A stretch of DNA of 64,000 nucleotides from positions 1 to 64,000 of the forward strand of contig MBPM02000024.1 in assembly GCA_001695595.3 (NCBI GenBank), in the 5' to 3' direction. Of the stretch, positions 47,501 through 61,389 are shown in pieces. Below the pieces are notes generated by a model. That model saw only the letters and a list, made by a program, of their open reading frames with translations. It was not told the origin of the DNA and ran no database searches. Each line of letters begins with the position of its first letter. Position 1 is the stretch's first letter. A program made the translations under genes and the position numbers. This DNA comes from Plasmopara viticola. Lineage: Eukaryota; Oomycota; Peronosporomycetes; Peronosporales; Peronosporaceae.

Positions 47501-50024
47501 TCAAAAGCCAGCAAAAAGCCACTGCAATCCGTCAGAGATGACGCCATGGACAGCACTTCTGCTTTAGCGGGAAGCATGGCCTTCATCTCTTTCGTTGCTG
47601 CAGCTGACACGAACAAAGCTAATGTCGGATTTTGAGTACCGTCTTGCCGTTGACGCTGGCTTCGCTTAACGCCAGTCGGAAGGTGTGAAGCTTCATGTTG
47701 CATCACTCGTGCAATTAGTCGCTCAATCTCGAGTCGAACGTCTGAATCCTTTTCACTTTGAAGGCGACGCATGAGCTCATTAACTCGCCCTTCAACTTGC
47801 GCTTCTACCATTCGATTTTGATCCTCACCATCTTGCTCTCCCTCATCATCAGGCGGCATGCAAAGTCCTACCAGTTCCAGCGGAAAGGTGCGCATCACTG
47901 CATACGCAGCTTTTCGCACACTTGAATGCTCACTGTCGAGCCCTTCCCACACCTGCTGCAGCAACTTGACCGCGTGTTTGATGTTACTGGCACAATCGGC
48001 ACCACCCAAAGCGTAAAACACGCATAAATGTTCTTGAAACAGTGGCTTGTCAGCGCAAGGAATCTTGTGCTTGCGCACCTTTTGCGCAATGATTTTAAAC
48101 GCAACGTAAAAGTCCAGACAATCACATTTACACAAGGACGTTATGGCGTCCATCGCCATGGAAGCCACGGATTCTAACGTGTCTTCCAGATATTCTTGAA
48201 TGGTAGAGATAAATTGGACCCCCACGTCTGGATTTTTCCTACACAACGCTTGAATCGTAGCCATTCGAACAATATGACGCTCGAGATTGGCGTCAGCTGA
48301 GGTGGACTCGAGCAACATGACTTCTAGACGTGGGTATATGCGAGACTCGATTAAGTAGACTTGATACAAGAGCGTATAGGCCATGGGCCGCATTTTCACA
48401 GTCTCAGTCGTGCGATCAATGAGACGAAGGATGATTCGCATAGTGTCCGTGGTTGTAGCCGCCAGCCCAGCTAACGAATACAAGCACGAAGTCATCCATG
48501 GCCCAGACTTGACAATCGTGGATGAATGGTGAGAGACAAGAAATAGCAAACTTGCAACAAGTGATTTCGTCGTAGCAGTGCCCCAGAATTTGGCATTTTG
48601 ATTCACTTGACGCTCTAAACACTTGCCAGCATGCAATTGAAGCGACGTTCGCGCATCCGATAGCAACGCCACTACAAGTGAAGCAAGCCATTTGTCTGTA
48701 TTGAGAAAAGACGTCGAAAGTGTAGCGTCTTTGGGCAAAAACAAGGAGCCCAACCATTGCTGACAGCTTTCATCCTTAGCAATCAGTTGTATAGCTGAAT
48801 GCGCGTGAGCTGCAGTCTCCGTCAAAGCCTCACCTGGATAAAGCGGCTGCGTGTACTGAAAAGTACCTTTTGATCTGATCGCAATGACCCGTTGAAGTAG
48901 CTTTGATGCAGCAATTCCATGACTCGATAGCATTGATGATACAGGCAACACGAGAATCTCCACGTAAACGCTCCGTTCTTTTGCTTGACTAGCCACTTCG
49001 TTCCATCCAAACTCGAGCGTTGAAGTCAGCATACTCAGTATCAATTGTTGCTCCAGAAACGTCTCACACTGATCAAGGAAGAACGAAGCTGAAGCCAGAA
49101 ACACTGAGCACCAGAGCGCTTCTGGTATTTCGTGTGCCAATTGTTCGAGGGCTTGCAATAGAGTCAAAGCGCCCACATCGCTTGCAATCACAAGCTGCAC
49201 AGATTCCAAGATCATTTGTGCTGTTCGTGCCGCAAGCACGATAAACGTTTTGCTCTGTGTATGAAAAGAGGTCAAAATGTCCACAACTAATGCCACGTGA
49301 GCTGTATACGCCAAGTGCGAGATCTTCGAATGAGGGACGAGCTCCAAAGCTTCCACTGCCATGATAGCAATCGTCGACACGACCGTAGCATTGTCACTGA
49401 AATGCCACGCAATAGAGGCAATCGTGTTTAATACCGTCATCTTGCGACCATCAGATTGCAACGGGTCAATAAGAATTGCTTTTATGGCGGAGGAGATGAA
49501 CTCAAGTGTCCTTGAAACTTGGTCTATCTCGACAATGGGCTGGAAAATAGGCCCATCAGCAGCTGTGAGAGCCGCCGAGTAGCCAGAGAAAACCTTGGGA
49601 TTCATGTGCATCGTTTTGTACAGTGCATTACGCAACATCGACATTGCATGGGTCTTGAACAAAGATACGCTTTGTTGGAAAAATACGAAACCCAGAAACT
49701 CAGCTTTACCGACTGGTTCGGTGCAAATGGCCGCAGCTTGTTGTATTTGCTCATGCAACGTTCTAGTCACTTCAATTGCGTGTGGATGAGTTCTTGCACA
49801 CTGCTGCAATCCTACGTCAGCATAGAGATTGATGGATTAGTGAAAAAGCGGTAAAATTGCACACGTTTGTACGTACCAAAGACGAGGTTTTGTACTTCGA
49901 CCATCGAAGAAGTAGCAATGAGAATGTGAATTGCTTCATTTATGATGCGAATGGCCGCTGCAGCAGTGGATGCTTGTCGTAGCGTCTTTAGTAGCGCTGC
50001 CACTGTGGGCTTCGCATCTACCAT
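44530..50024 (-). CDS. Focadhesin/RST1-like giant helical-repeat protein (DUF3730 family)
   Basis: Exon 1 is 50024-49877 and exon 2 is 49811-44530 (65-bp GT-AG intron), giving 1809 residues, near human FOCAD (about 1800) and plant RST1 (about 1840). The protein is helical-repeat throughout, with no membrane segment. A region at about residues 530-760 fits the DUF3730 layout: MAYTLLYQVYLIESRIYPRL, HIVRMATIQALCRKNPDVGV, SVASMAMDAITSLCKCDCLD, SVRKAAYAVMRTFPLELVGL. An acidic loop (PDDEGEQDGEDQNR) and a charged helix follow. In plants and animals these proteins connect the Ski complex with the RNA exosome in cytoplasmic mRNA decay; the same role is inferred here. The family call is by layout and needs a profile search. 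Confidence 0.65.
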
Positions 50025-53000
50025 GGTTGAATAATCGATTTTACACTTGTTTTAGCCAATCAACTGTAGAATTTGTGATACGAGAATTTTGGGAGATAAT
50101 CAGCTACTATATTGAAAGCTCGAAAATTACAATAATTTACGAGGAATCGTAAATTCGGTAGGTAGTTGTAAATCCCGTCGATTGCTAGACATTTAAACAT
50201 GGAGCTTTAATCGAGTAGCGGTAAGGCTGCCTGTTCCAAAATCAATCCTTTTTCCGAGATAACAGCACTTTCTCGCGATTGTAGTGCGAGGCGCCGACCA
50301 AGAATAGAGGAAGGATTTTTCGCGGCGATCATAATCTTACAATTATATTAACGCCATGGCTTCTAGCTTGCGCTAAAGCTGCATTTTCTTGAATGGAGAT
50401 GTCGGAAAACAGGCCATTTATCTACGAATGCGTGAAACACTATAGACAGAAGATTTTGCATAGGTATCTTCGATCTGACTGGTAACACATGTGGGCAAGC
50501 ATAAAGTGCATGGACTAGACTGGATATAATCGCTTTTGCTGTCAAGCAGGGCAGCCTTGGCGGGAAAGTACCTCGCTTAACGACTGCACTAGACACGGTC
50601 GATGGTGTCAAAAAAACAGCACATATTTCTTCCCCGATGAGGGTCAACTGTCTAAATCGAGACCCGCATTTTGCAAGTTATATTCGAAGAGTGTTACAAA
50701 ATGCTCGGCCCCGAACTAGACACGTTTACTTCGGACTATTTGCAAAATCATGGTAAGTCAGAGCGAGTAATTTGCGTCACCGGAGGCGTGTCGCTTAATG
50801 CCTTTTTCGATAAATTTAGGCGTTTAAACAGCATGGATAAGCTTATTTTATTCAGTGCCTATCATGCATCGGTGCAAATTAATAACTGGAAGCATACTGC
50901 TCCTCAACAGGTTATATATCTTTCGTAAATAGGCTGGCTAGTCGCCGCGTACCGTTGGTGCAACTACATTGTGGCTAAGTGCTGGATATTAGAACAACGC
51001 TTCCACGACGCGTAAGCCAGTGAAAATGTGTTGCGAAGTGACTCAGTTTCTTGGGACACATGTGCGATAAATTGACTGAGAGCCAGAGCTTTCGAGTAGC
51101 TAATTGCGAAGAAGTAGCAAGTAAGAATTCTAGGTTGAAAATAAAACACTTAGGATCTACGTACAAATGCGGTTATTGACCGCTTCTGAAAGTAAAATAC
51201 CCTTGTGCCTTATCAAACCCTGTAATGCTTGGCTTAGTGTAGTCGCTTGACACAGCTGAAGTGGTGCGAGCACACCCAGTGATGTACGTGGACTTATGTA
51301 TCAGGACTCGATCTAGGTAAGTGCAAAAGTGTTAGCGTCAGGTCATTCAAAGACACCACCATCCCATTAGCTCATCTAGAGCCTGACTATGACCGAGATC
51401 ATTGTCTCGAGGGGCGTGAGCAAGTGACTTGCTCGCGAAGCGATGCGACTACGCACTTAAAAGGTCTGAAGCTTAGGGCTGCGGCATCCATTTATCCGCG
51501 TTTGGTTCACCACCTTTTGAGCTTCGTCGATTGCGAGCGACTTCATGAAGGAGTCCCTTATTACAAAGGTATCGCAAATTGATCATCCTTCTCCTAAATT
51601 AATAGTACATATATACTCCGATATTGGCCATGAGGTCTCAGACGCTTTTGGTCATGAAGATCGGCACATTTGGCAGACTTAGCCTCCCGCTTTTAAGCCG
51701 AAGGAAGAGCAAGGCCCACGTCGAGGTCTCTGGTGCTCGCGGTGAAAAATGTGTTCATGAGTGGATGATCTTGTGGGCTAGAGACCGTAGGAAGTCAATC
51801 CGCAAGTGGCCGACAACTAGTCTTTAGTCTAGCCAACTTATACAAAAAAAACACTCCACTCGCATTTCGACATACGAACAGAGAAGATGTCTTGTATTTC
51901 ACGGTTGAGAAGCCTCCCGCCACCCCTTGCCATTTTACGAGACATTAGTGCCGCAAATATGAGTGGAGCAAACCTTCGTTTTTTTAGCAGCCGAAAGATT
52001 GCTGTAGTACGCACAGGCGAAGCCAACGACCTGGTGGACACTCCTCGTTCGAACGTCCGTAAAGGCGTGATATTTAGATAAAGTAGCTTCGACGTAGCCT
52101 CTTGAGTGATCGCATTTGCTTGCTCGGCACGAGCTTATTATCCGCTGTTAGATTAAAGTCGGGTAAGATTATGCTTCTTTTGAGTGCACCACCTCGTCAA
52201 GGCTATTAGCAAAAAGCTTAGCTTCTAAAATGTTCGATCAAAAATTGGTCAAGAGCGCAGAAGGAGTGAAACAAGTTTGATGGGGGCTTGCGGTCACGCG
52301 ATGTGCAACGCACAGAGTTGCAGGTGTGCGGGTCGTGTGAGTGAGGCGTTCAAAAAAAAAGTTCTTGGGCGACTCTGATCAAATGTGCGAGATTTGGGCT
52401 TACGAGAATAGCTCGGGATGGTTTGAGGGGGGGCAACTACCTTCTCTGCCCTCTCATGATGATGCTGGTGGGTCTCAAATTTTTTACCATAGGGTTTGTA
52501 TTGTGCTCACCATAAGCAAGAAGTGACCCACATGTGCGGCGCTAGTATAGTTTTCGTTCGGCTGTTATCATTCGAAGGCATAGCTCATTTACGTCACTAT
52601 GGCACATGGTACTTGGACGCTGTGGGATCTGCTCTTGTATCTAGAAAAATGTCTGTATTGGACCCCGTCAATGCAATAGGCGCGGACGACGAGTCATTTG
52701 ATTGACTTATGATCTGTACCTTGGATCAAGCATTTTGGTTGTTAGCTTCTAAAAAGAAGCACAATCCAATTAGTTGCGTTTAAAGAAAATGTTTGTCTTG
52801 TTTGGACTCTTTCAGCCTAGAATCCTAGTAGATGTAAGTGGAAACAAATTACATGTGTAATATCAGCTAATACTAATGTCGTATGAGTCAAGTGGTGAAA
52901 AAAGCAGATCTTATTGTTAAAAAGCTTTAAATAGCATAACATAGACAATGGACCTCTGCCTAATGTATAGTGGAGGAGATGCTGTGCTGGATCGTGTTCG

Positions 53001-54798
53001 TAAAGCATTCACATCGCCGAGGTTCCATCGACAAGCCGTTCAGCTTAAATATAAAGAAATTAGAGCTATATTAGGTCAAGAAGTGCACACTCGACTTGTC
53101 ACTGCATCACATAGTAGCCCCTATTGTATGCTTTAGCACAGCAATGACGACTTCAGAGGGGTCTACGAGATGACACAGTCACGGCGGGAGCTGTACTTTC
53201 TGAAGCTTCTCGCTTTGCGGCAGTGTCTCCACTGGTCCAACGGCCAATATGAGATGTCAGGCATCAATGCCACTTGTGAGCGTGGTTCGTGGCAGGAAAT
53301 TGAATAACATCCTTACAGTATCCCCACACCCGCGACAGCACGTCAAAAATCTTACTGAGAAAGAAGCAAGTAAAACCCATTTTGACAAGGCACACATTGC
53401 CGTAATTCTAACCTCACAACTCTGGCTACTTCTAGCTTCGACATCAAACTAAGAAACACTCTGATACATCATGTAGCATAGGAATAGGATATCTAAAGCA
53501 CCCGCATTTGGAACCATTATCACCAAGTCCAAAACACATCGACACGTGCTGGTGATGACCAGCCTCACAATATGGAAGCGTCAGCTTCCTCAATGAGATG
53601 CTGCGTAATCACCACAACTTTCTTACTGGTGCGATTGCGTAACGCGATTTTCGCTCTAATTTTAAGCCTATATGTGCATGGTATGAAAAGAGTATAGATT
53701 TTATGTTGAGGCGACGAATACTGCAAAGTCACACCACTTTAAAGAACACGCTCACAATAGCAAGAAGTGCATGTAATCACTTCTGTATGAAACACTGCTA
53801 TATTGTTTTTGGAAACGAGACTTGGTCATTGTGCTTCAAAGTCATCTAAAATGGACAAAGTGCAGACGCTTCCAGCGATTACTTTTCGCTTGGTATTTCG
53901 CAAAGTCAGACCGCGTCGTAAGTTCCCTTTGATAAACATGTTAAACGTACCACATAATCTTTGCTAAAAATAGGTTTTTAAAACGATGAGTCATTGCCAG
54001 TTCTATTTTAGCGACTATTGCTGCATTTTGTTTTTTTCTGATGACCTTACGCGCTGTATCAAAACGTTTTCTACGACAACTCTCAGCCAACTTTACTTCG
54101 ACTACGACGTTATTGAGATCAAAAGCCATATTCCGTGCCTGTCAGGGTCCGCGATCGTAAAGCATTTAACGTGTAGCATAAATGTTTTTTTAGGTCTGAG
54201 CCCACTTATAAATGCCGCTTGGCCTGGAACTATGCAACAAAATTATTTATATTCGTTGGGGCAATCAGCCCGGAGAGCCTGCACATACGACTCTACAGTG
54301 CCCATAGTGTGGACATCTGCGCAAAGTGTGTCTCGGGATCTATCAAAAGATTGTCATAGCAACATTTAAAGCCCCTACAATGAGCTAGTTGGGTCAGCCG
54401 TGAAGTAGCAGTACTCAAGATGCTTTCCAGTCAGACAATGTGCATGTGCGTTCCATTTGACCTGTAATAAGATCGTGGACCAAACTACAATTTTGGGCGT
54501 GGGGAGTGTAAAATGATCTTTTGCTGTTCTAAATTCTGCTTTATTGGAGCTCAAATCCACAAACGAGAAACGTTTTTACTATCTAAAATAAATAGACAAG
54601 AAGGTTTCCCCCCCTACGCATTGCTTGGATTTGGTCCATGAACAAGTGATTTTAAGTACTGCACGTAATGCACAAACTCTAAAAAAAGTAATAAAAAGTA
54701 TCATCTTTGTCATTTTTTCCGTCTCGCCGAGTCGAGCACAGACTTAATAGAATATAATTGAGAAGTTTTAATTTGAGAGTCTACGTCGTGTATTTTCT
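50025..54798. other. Long gene-poor region
   Basis: No confident gene in 4.8 kb. Short open frames at 50701-50928 (RVICVTGGVSLNAFFDKF), 51887-52081, 52948-53136 and 53986-54369 lack clear relatives or good gene structure. A gcgag/cttgctcgc palindrome at about 51415-51445 resembles the core of the foldback element at 17430. Confidence 0.45.
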
Positions 54799-54810
54799 TT
54801 TGTAATGCAG

Positions 54811-55111
54811 ACACCGACCCTGTGGCTCGAGCGCTTAGCCGTTCGACCCAGGACCGGGAGGTACCAGGATCGATACCGGAGATAGGTCACTAAAGTGGAC
54901 AAGACGTCACACCCGAGTGTGTGACTGCCCTACCCACTCGCGCCCACTTGGGTAAGAAAAGGGTTGGGTGGGGGACGCCACCTGACCGAAAAAGCCTCAT
55001 AGTGCAATGAGGGGTACGGAACCCGGTCCCAATATGGGTCGGATTGCTACCAGCATTCCGCAATAGAGACAGCTTAATCCTAGCGCGTGAGTTCCGGTAG
55101 CTTAAATCTTC
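54811..55111 (+). mobile_element. tRNA-derived SINE with target-site duplication
   Basis: A 301-bp element flanked by exact 12-bp duplications TTTGTAATGCAG (54799-54810 and 55112-55123). Near its 5' end are a pol III A-box-like TGGCTCGAGCG and a B-box-like GGATCGATACC about 45 bp later, the spacing of a tRNA gene. The rest is a GC-rich body unlike its AT-rich surroundings. It has no coding capacity. Confidence 0.8.
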
Positions 55112-55123
55112 TTTGTAATGCAG

Positions 55124-56419
55124 TCTAATACTATTGGACCAATATATATGTGCACAACCATTACCACCTCAATTCAAATCTCGTATAAGAGGCATTAGCC
55201 GTGGGACAGAATACTGTAATGGTAAGGACTTTTTCTTATGTGCGCAGGGATGAGCGTGACTATCATTGTCAACTTGACGTTGTCTTGGGCAAGTATAGAA
55301 TATATCACTGTTTAAACACTTACAAATCGTAAACTGTTTGATTGGATTGGCATTAAGTCTAATAGCTTTTGCTATAGTCTATCCTCATCCTCCATTGTAT
55401 CTTCACCTACATAATCGAATACTACACCTGGTCCAACAGCAACATCTACGTCTCTCGTGCAAAAATCGTGAAAACGACTTTTGCCGTACTCTATGCAACT
55501 GATTTCCAGATTGATAGCCTGTATGCTAGCACTGCCATCATCATTTCAAATCATGCAGCTTCTTGCTGAATTTCGACAGAGCGAACTCTCTTAATATCGC
55601 AATAGTTAGAGAAGCCGATTTAGAAGTAGCTTTTAAAGTGCTTATTTTTGTCAAGGCTGAAAAAGCGTTCAAAAGGCCGAGGCTTTGTCAAGAGTAAGCT
55701 TATCTCTGCTACAAATCAGATAGGTATAGGCGTGGTGGGACGTTAAATTTCTATTGCGTAAAGTAATCCAGTGGATAAGAAGGGCATAGTATTCTCTGCA
55801 ACTGGTATCAAGGAAATCCTGCAAACGAGCAAATGACTTGCGCGCGAAAAACGAAATTTAGTACGGTGGAAGGTGGCAATAAGAAAAGATGCCTTGGGAC
55901 TATATCTCTGCGAAAGCTAGTCTCACTACACCAATACTTTTACTTCATCATATATAAGTACATCTATTTATACCAAATTTGCCCTAGCATTGTCAAATTA
56001 TATCACTCGGTAAAGTTAATTTACGTGTGTCGCTTTATCTCTGTCTTCTGTGTTTGGACTGGGCAAAGAAATATTTATGTGTGCGATGTGTTGTTGAAAA
56101 ATTTATTTACTTCCAATGTATAGCTTGCATAGCATGTTAGCATCTTCTTGATTGTCTTCAACCTGCAGATCATATCCCATCTTTTTCCAAAATAATTTTA
56201 TCAAAATACCATCATTGATATCTTTCGGTCCTCAGCCCGCTACTCTGTGCTACTCTGAGCCCATACTTAAACATTTTTGTGATGTCATAAACCTTTGAGT
56301 ATTGGCCAAATTCATGTCTATAGTCTTGTGTCGTCACGCGCTCTTTTCCGTGTCGCCATCCGTGCATTCACCGTTGTAACGCCAGCGCTTCCACTCTTTG
56401 CTAATGCTACAAGTGCTTC
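55124..56419. other. Intergenic, no gene seen
   Basis: AT-rich; a 96-codon frame at 55833-56123 has no protein-like composition. It may include the 3' flank of the copia relic that follows. Confidence 0.45.
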
Positions 56420-56435
56420 AGCATAAAACCATTAG

Positions 56436-57320
56436 CCTACAACAGGTACTTGAGTCGTTTGACTTCAAGAGCCTTACTGAAAATGTCCGCTTGTCGGTCT
56501 ACCTTCGGCATGCTCTTGACCACAATAATCTCTGAGGCCACCTTGAAACTAAGAAAATGGTGGCAAGCGTCGACTTGCTTGGTCCTGACGTTGCTTGTAA
56601 GTCAGATTGCTTGGTTATATTCTTAAACTCCCACTTGCTCATGATCAAGACCTTTGAAAGTTGCACGAAGCCACATACTTTTATAGATACATGAGCTGAG
56701 AGCTATGTACTTTTTCTTCACTAAGGTCAGCGCTACCGTCCTACTTTAAGATCATTGGGTGACAATGATCATAATTGCTCTCGACACCGAGCGCCAAACA
56801 GTAATGTTACTTTCCCAATCTACATCCGTGTGCGCTGGCACTGCCATCATAAATCTCCTTGAAATGGCAAAGCACGCAAATTGCGGTCGATCAGTGCTGC
56901 AAACTCGGGTGATTGGAGAAATGCAAACGCCTAGTTCGCAATGGTGACCTGTGGACCAGGATTTAGATCCTAGTAATCGAAGAGACATTTTGATGAGGCG
57001 TCATGTGCGATGCAGCTCCCCTGTCGATAAAGAAGTCGTCACGCTGCTGATCACAGCGATAAAAATAGCATCAAAGCCCTCGATGCCGTCCATTTCTGAA
57101 ATACCGACATTGAGTCACCGACTTAGCCACACTTATAGCCTTTGCCCTTGATTCTACTTATGCTCTTTTCGGATTGCTTGCTTTACTATCGCCTTAGCAA
57201 TTTTTATGGAACACTAATTTCGAAGCTTTCATCTTGTGAAGCTCCCGATTGTTTGAGTAGCTTCTCCTCGACTTCAATCAGCGTGATGTTCTTCGCGTTC
57301 TTGACAATCAAAAAGTGCAA
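56436..57320 (-). mobile_element. Ty1/copia retrotransposon relic, internally deleted
   Basis: On the minus strand, from right to left: a gag-like piece (NITLIEVEEKLLKQSGASQD), a degenerate zinc knuckle (KGYKCG, then a stop), a protease-like block (FFIDRGAASHMTP, where DSGAS is usual), then RNase H blocks (AHTDVDWESNITVWRSVS) and the copia C-terminus (KQVDACHHFLSFKVASEIIV, ADIFSKAL). Integrase and RT are absent, so protease and RNase H lie almost side by side. Several stops; inactive. Confidence 0.7.
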
Positions 57321-60300
57321 CATATATTTCCACGGTAGACTGCAGGGTGTGCTATCAGTTGACCCGACTTATTATTCGGCTTTTCTGTTATTTATTGTTT
57401 CATAACCAGGTCATTAAAAGATGGCTCTTTATTCGAAGTCGTGGCATTGTCACACTGTTGCGATGGGTCGAGCAATTGTAAAATTTGTGGAATGCTTTCC
57501 ATGTTTATATGGTGCGCATTGCCCACCGAATCTTAATGATATGTCATCTTTCGGTGAATGCTATCTTTTGATGCCTTGATCGGCGCGTCGGTGTCCACAT
57601 CTTATACATACTATTGTCAATCTTGACGGACATAACGTACCCTCTCTTGCCATAATAAATTCTCTGTGGTAGAAACTACCACTTTCCGTATAGAGGGATC
57701 TGGAAATATAGCACAAGATAGCGATGTGAGGGCCAAAATTTATTCACTTAGGATTTAACCTTCTACTCAATTGGTTATCAGTCACAAGTAAAGCTTATTT
57801 TTGCTACAACGTTCGTGTCCACTTTGGCATACAAATGCACCGAAGTTCTCCTTTAACGTCTTGGCCTTACCGGTCGAAGCCGTAATAACGTGTTATCACC
57901 AGCTTCTTTAATTTGACGACCTCTGCCTTATTAACAAGCATTGATCGATGTCATGCCAACAAGAGAGTATGAGAAACAACAATAAGCGCAATGAACGTGC
58001 ATTCTCATCTTGGTCGCATTCCTATCTTTGCAACATTTTTTTTACATACTCTCGCGGAGTTTTTTTGTAGCCCATTTTTGCCATGTCTCCGCGTCTAGAA
58101 GTATAAAGTCTTTTGTAGCGCTGCCAATGTTCACACAAATGCGATCTTAGATTAGATGAAAGGTAATACTTACAATTCTCGGTTACGATAGACTACAGCT
58201 TTATGCAGAGTATTTTTTGCCTATTTTGAATTTGGAACGGATTCTGACGTCATTTTTCGGTGCTCTGGCACTATTTCTCAGTCAGCCGGGTCGTAATCGC
58301 GCCTTTAAATTGAATGATTGTCCTTGCTCCTTAATGCTTAAGCAGACGTTTTGCGAAAGAGTTCTTCTTCAAATTTTTGTTTGCAAAAAGCGCTACTACA
58401 AATTATCACTGTTCGACACAAAAAAGTCAGATAAAAAAGAAATACAACAATTTAACTTCAATTGTACGCGAATTTGATTCCATTTTACAGTTTTTGTGCA
58501 AAACAAACACATACTATAATGATCTGCCATCACTTCCGGTTCGTGGCCAAACGATGATTAAAACTGGTCGTCAATTTTCAAATATATAGGTTAAGTGTCA
58601 AATTGAATTAGTTGAGTTCAAGTTCTGGTGACACTACAATTTTCATTTCATTGACAGAAACTCCAATTTGGTGCAAATTTGTGATGTCAATTCGCGACAT
58701 CGTTTTGCTATAGAACTCTCATGCCTTACGAGACACCGACATTGTCATCAATGCGTAAAATGTTAGCCCGAAATTGTCAAATGTTAAATTTACCGTAATA
58801 TGGATGGATTTCATCGAGTCTCCGACCTCCAGCTAATAAGTCCCACTTATTCATAGCACAACGCCTCACCCTAACCTAAGATCAAGTATTAGATTGCGGT
58901 AACCATAATTAAAAAGTCTAACTTACTTATATATATTGGGGTGGATACTCGTCGGCATGCTTGGCGAACGGCCTCGACTTTGTCATTTTGATTGTCGAAG
59001 TTGCTTTCAACATGAGCATAGAAGTGTTCGTGAAAAGTTTAAGCGAAATACTACATTCGGCATCGGTTCCATAATTAAGGAGCAAGCAGCATGGCTGTTT
59101 ATGTGTACGATATTAAGGATTATACACAATGGTGGATAGGATCACCCGCATATTACCACTAAACTTTGTCGAGTGTTGTTCCAACTATGAAAAGTCAGAC
59201 TGGTATCGACATTAGATCATATGCGGACAGGTGGTCAGACAGGAAGGATTAGCTGTGTGCTAGAGAAGGACACACTTTGCAATGTGTGGTTTGAGGTGCC
59301 ATTTTCGTGGGTAATACGCTTTTTATTGCTTCTTTGCACTTAAGAAAAAGTGTCACACGCATTCATGGGCTTTGCACCCTCTCATGTAACCTAGTGCTCC
59401 ACCAGATCTTCAAATCACGTAATATGTAGCGATAAACAGGAAAGATTATATAGCCCTTTTACTCTGGGGCCTCTCGTAGTACCATTTTAATGTGGAAACA
59501 GTGAAGGACGTCACAAAAGTCACAAAGATAGGCCTAAAAGAATTAGTATAGCATTATATGCGATTGCATTTGCCTAAAATCATCAAAAGAGTTTTCGGAT
59601 ACGCACGGTATGCTTTCAGTAGAAGATGATAGAGCTGTTGAGACTGAAAAGCTACCGCTAGGAAAGATTAAGGTCGATATTCTCGAGCAAAATAGAGCAT
59701 CGTTTCATTCGACGTTTGCGGTACTCAAACGTCATCGGTTGGCAAACATCATTGATCGTTTTTAGGTCGGTGTTAATGCTCCCAGCGTATTATGTGGGGC
59801 TACTCTAAGGGGGTTTCGCTCTTTGATGCTTCGAGCCCCTAAGATGCCCTCACGCTCGGCCTGAAGTAGCTGTCATTTTCTGACACACATTTCTTCGTGC
59901 CTGTCTCATAATTAAAGTCAAGTTTTTTTTTAATATCTGGTGGGTAATTTAATGGTGGGCCACATCTGAGCAATTATTTGCTTGAGGATGTATTGATTCT
60001 CCACGATAAATGTTTCTTCCAATCATCACAATATGTTGTGCTGGTAGAACGAGTACATGTGGACATAGAGCGAATGATGTTGCACATAGTCACCGTATTG
60101 CCAACTCGACTGAGGAGCTGCATTCCTTACAGCTGCATGCTTTGAGTGATCTGAAGATCCTGGCTTTCAATACTAAGGAAGGCAACTCCTTTTTGTTGTT
60201 AGTAGACATAGCGCTAAGATGAGAGGCGATCAATCTGACTGTTGAGCTCATATTTCTCGAAGTTGCAAGGTTCTAGTCTGTCCAAAATTGCCGCGGTCTG

Positions 60301-61389
60301 ACCGTCCGAGCTGATTTGAGAGCTATTTCAAGAGCGCGCATTTGGTGGTATAGGAGCTGCTGCTACTTTTGGAAGTGCTAAGAACTACGTCGGGAAAGAC
60401 CTTCATGGCACTTCATAAATGCCAAATTGAACGGCACTTATATATGTAGTGCGCAGTTCAGCAGAGACGCTTTAATGGACGCCATAAACTATGGTATTGC
60501 GCTGAGAGTTAAATATTACTAATGTAGTTGTCTACGATTCTCCGTGTCAAAAAGTGTGTTATAAGCCCATCGACAAAATGCTATGTCGGATATGGCTGAT
60601 TTTTGAGTGGAGTCTTCTTCTTATCTGTGGCGATAACAGTTCTCCTTATTGGATGCAATCCACATTTATCTTCTAGATACGGATGGCGTCAGAATAGTCG
60701 AAAGCGGGAATTGTTACGAGGATAATTGCTCGCGAATGACCGCCGTAAGGCTGCACTAAAGCAATAGAGCTATATAAATCAAGCTAATAGACCAAGCTCC
60801 TTCGCATGATTCAGCTTGATTATCTTATTTGTATGATGTGCGCTGTGTGGCTTTCGGAGAGCTCACGCAGCGCGCAAAGCAGATGAGTGTACTGCGAGCA
60901 ATCGGGTTTGTGCTGAAGGGGTTCTACCCATCCAGAAGATCGTTGGATACGTTATTCAGTGTCAGAGTGAACCCCTTTATGGAACGGTGAGCTGCGTCAG
61001 TGCCTGTTGGCGGATGAGTTGTAAATTTTTGCTTGCTGCGCTGATAATTTTGGTCATTGGACCCTCTTGTGAAATATACCGCGGTTGGTCGTCATTGCCT
61101 TTATCTTGCTTTACTAGCACCTAGCATTAATGATGTCGTCGAAAGAGCATCTCAGGTTTGACTTTTAATCGTTGGAATTACCCGCATGGTTGGTGAGATT
61201 GGCACTTGTTTAACCTTTTAAGACTTTTTAGGCTCATTTTCAAGCGACGAAGTCATTCCGACAGCTCTGTATTATGCTCAAAGCTTCTTCAAAGCCTTCA
61301 AGGGCGAACATTATGGTGAGAATTAACAGAAGTGCCCTGGGGTGCAAGTATTGAAAGTCATCGCTCGAAGTCGGAGGTGTATGCGGACC
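57321..61389. other. Long gene-poor region
   Basis: No confident gene. The first few hundred bases may continue the copia relic. Open frames at 58217-58477 and 60010-60222 are AT-biased and unassigned. Confidence 0.45.

Noticed and set aside
50701..50928. Short frame with RVICVTGGVSLNAFFDKF, resembling the GG(V/C)ALN block of carbamoyltransferases
   Set aside because: Only one short motif; upstream sequence shows no other block and no splice structure. Too weak to call.
54000..54369. 127-codon plus-strand frame
   Set aside because: No relatives recognised; Ser/Cys-rich with no domain; sits in a decayed region.
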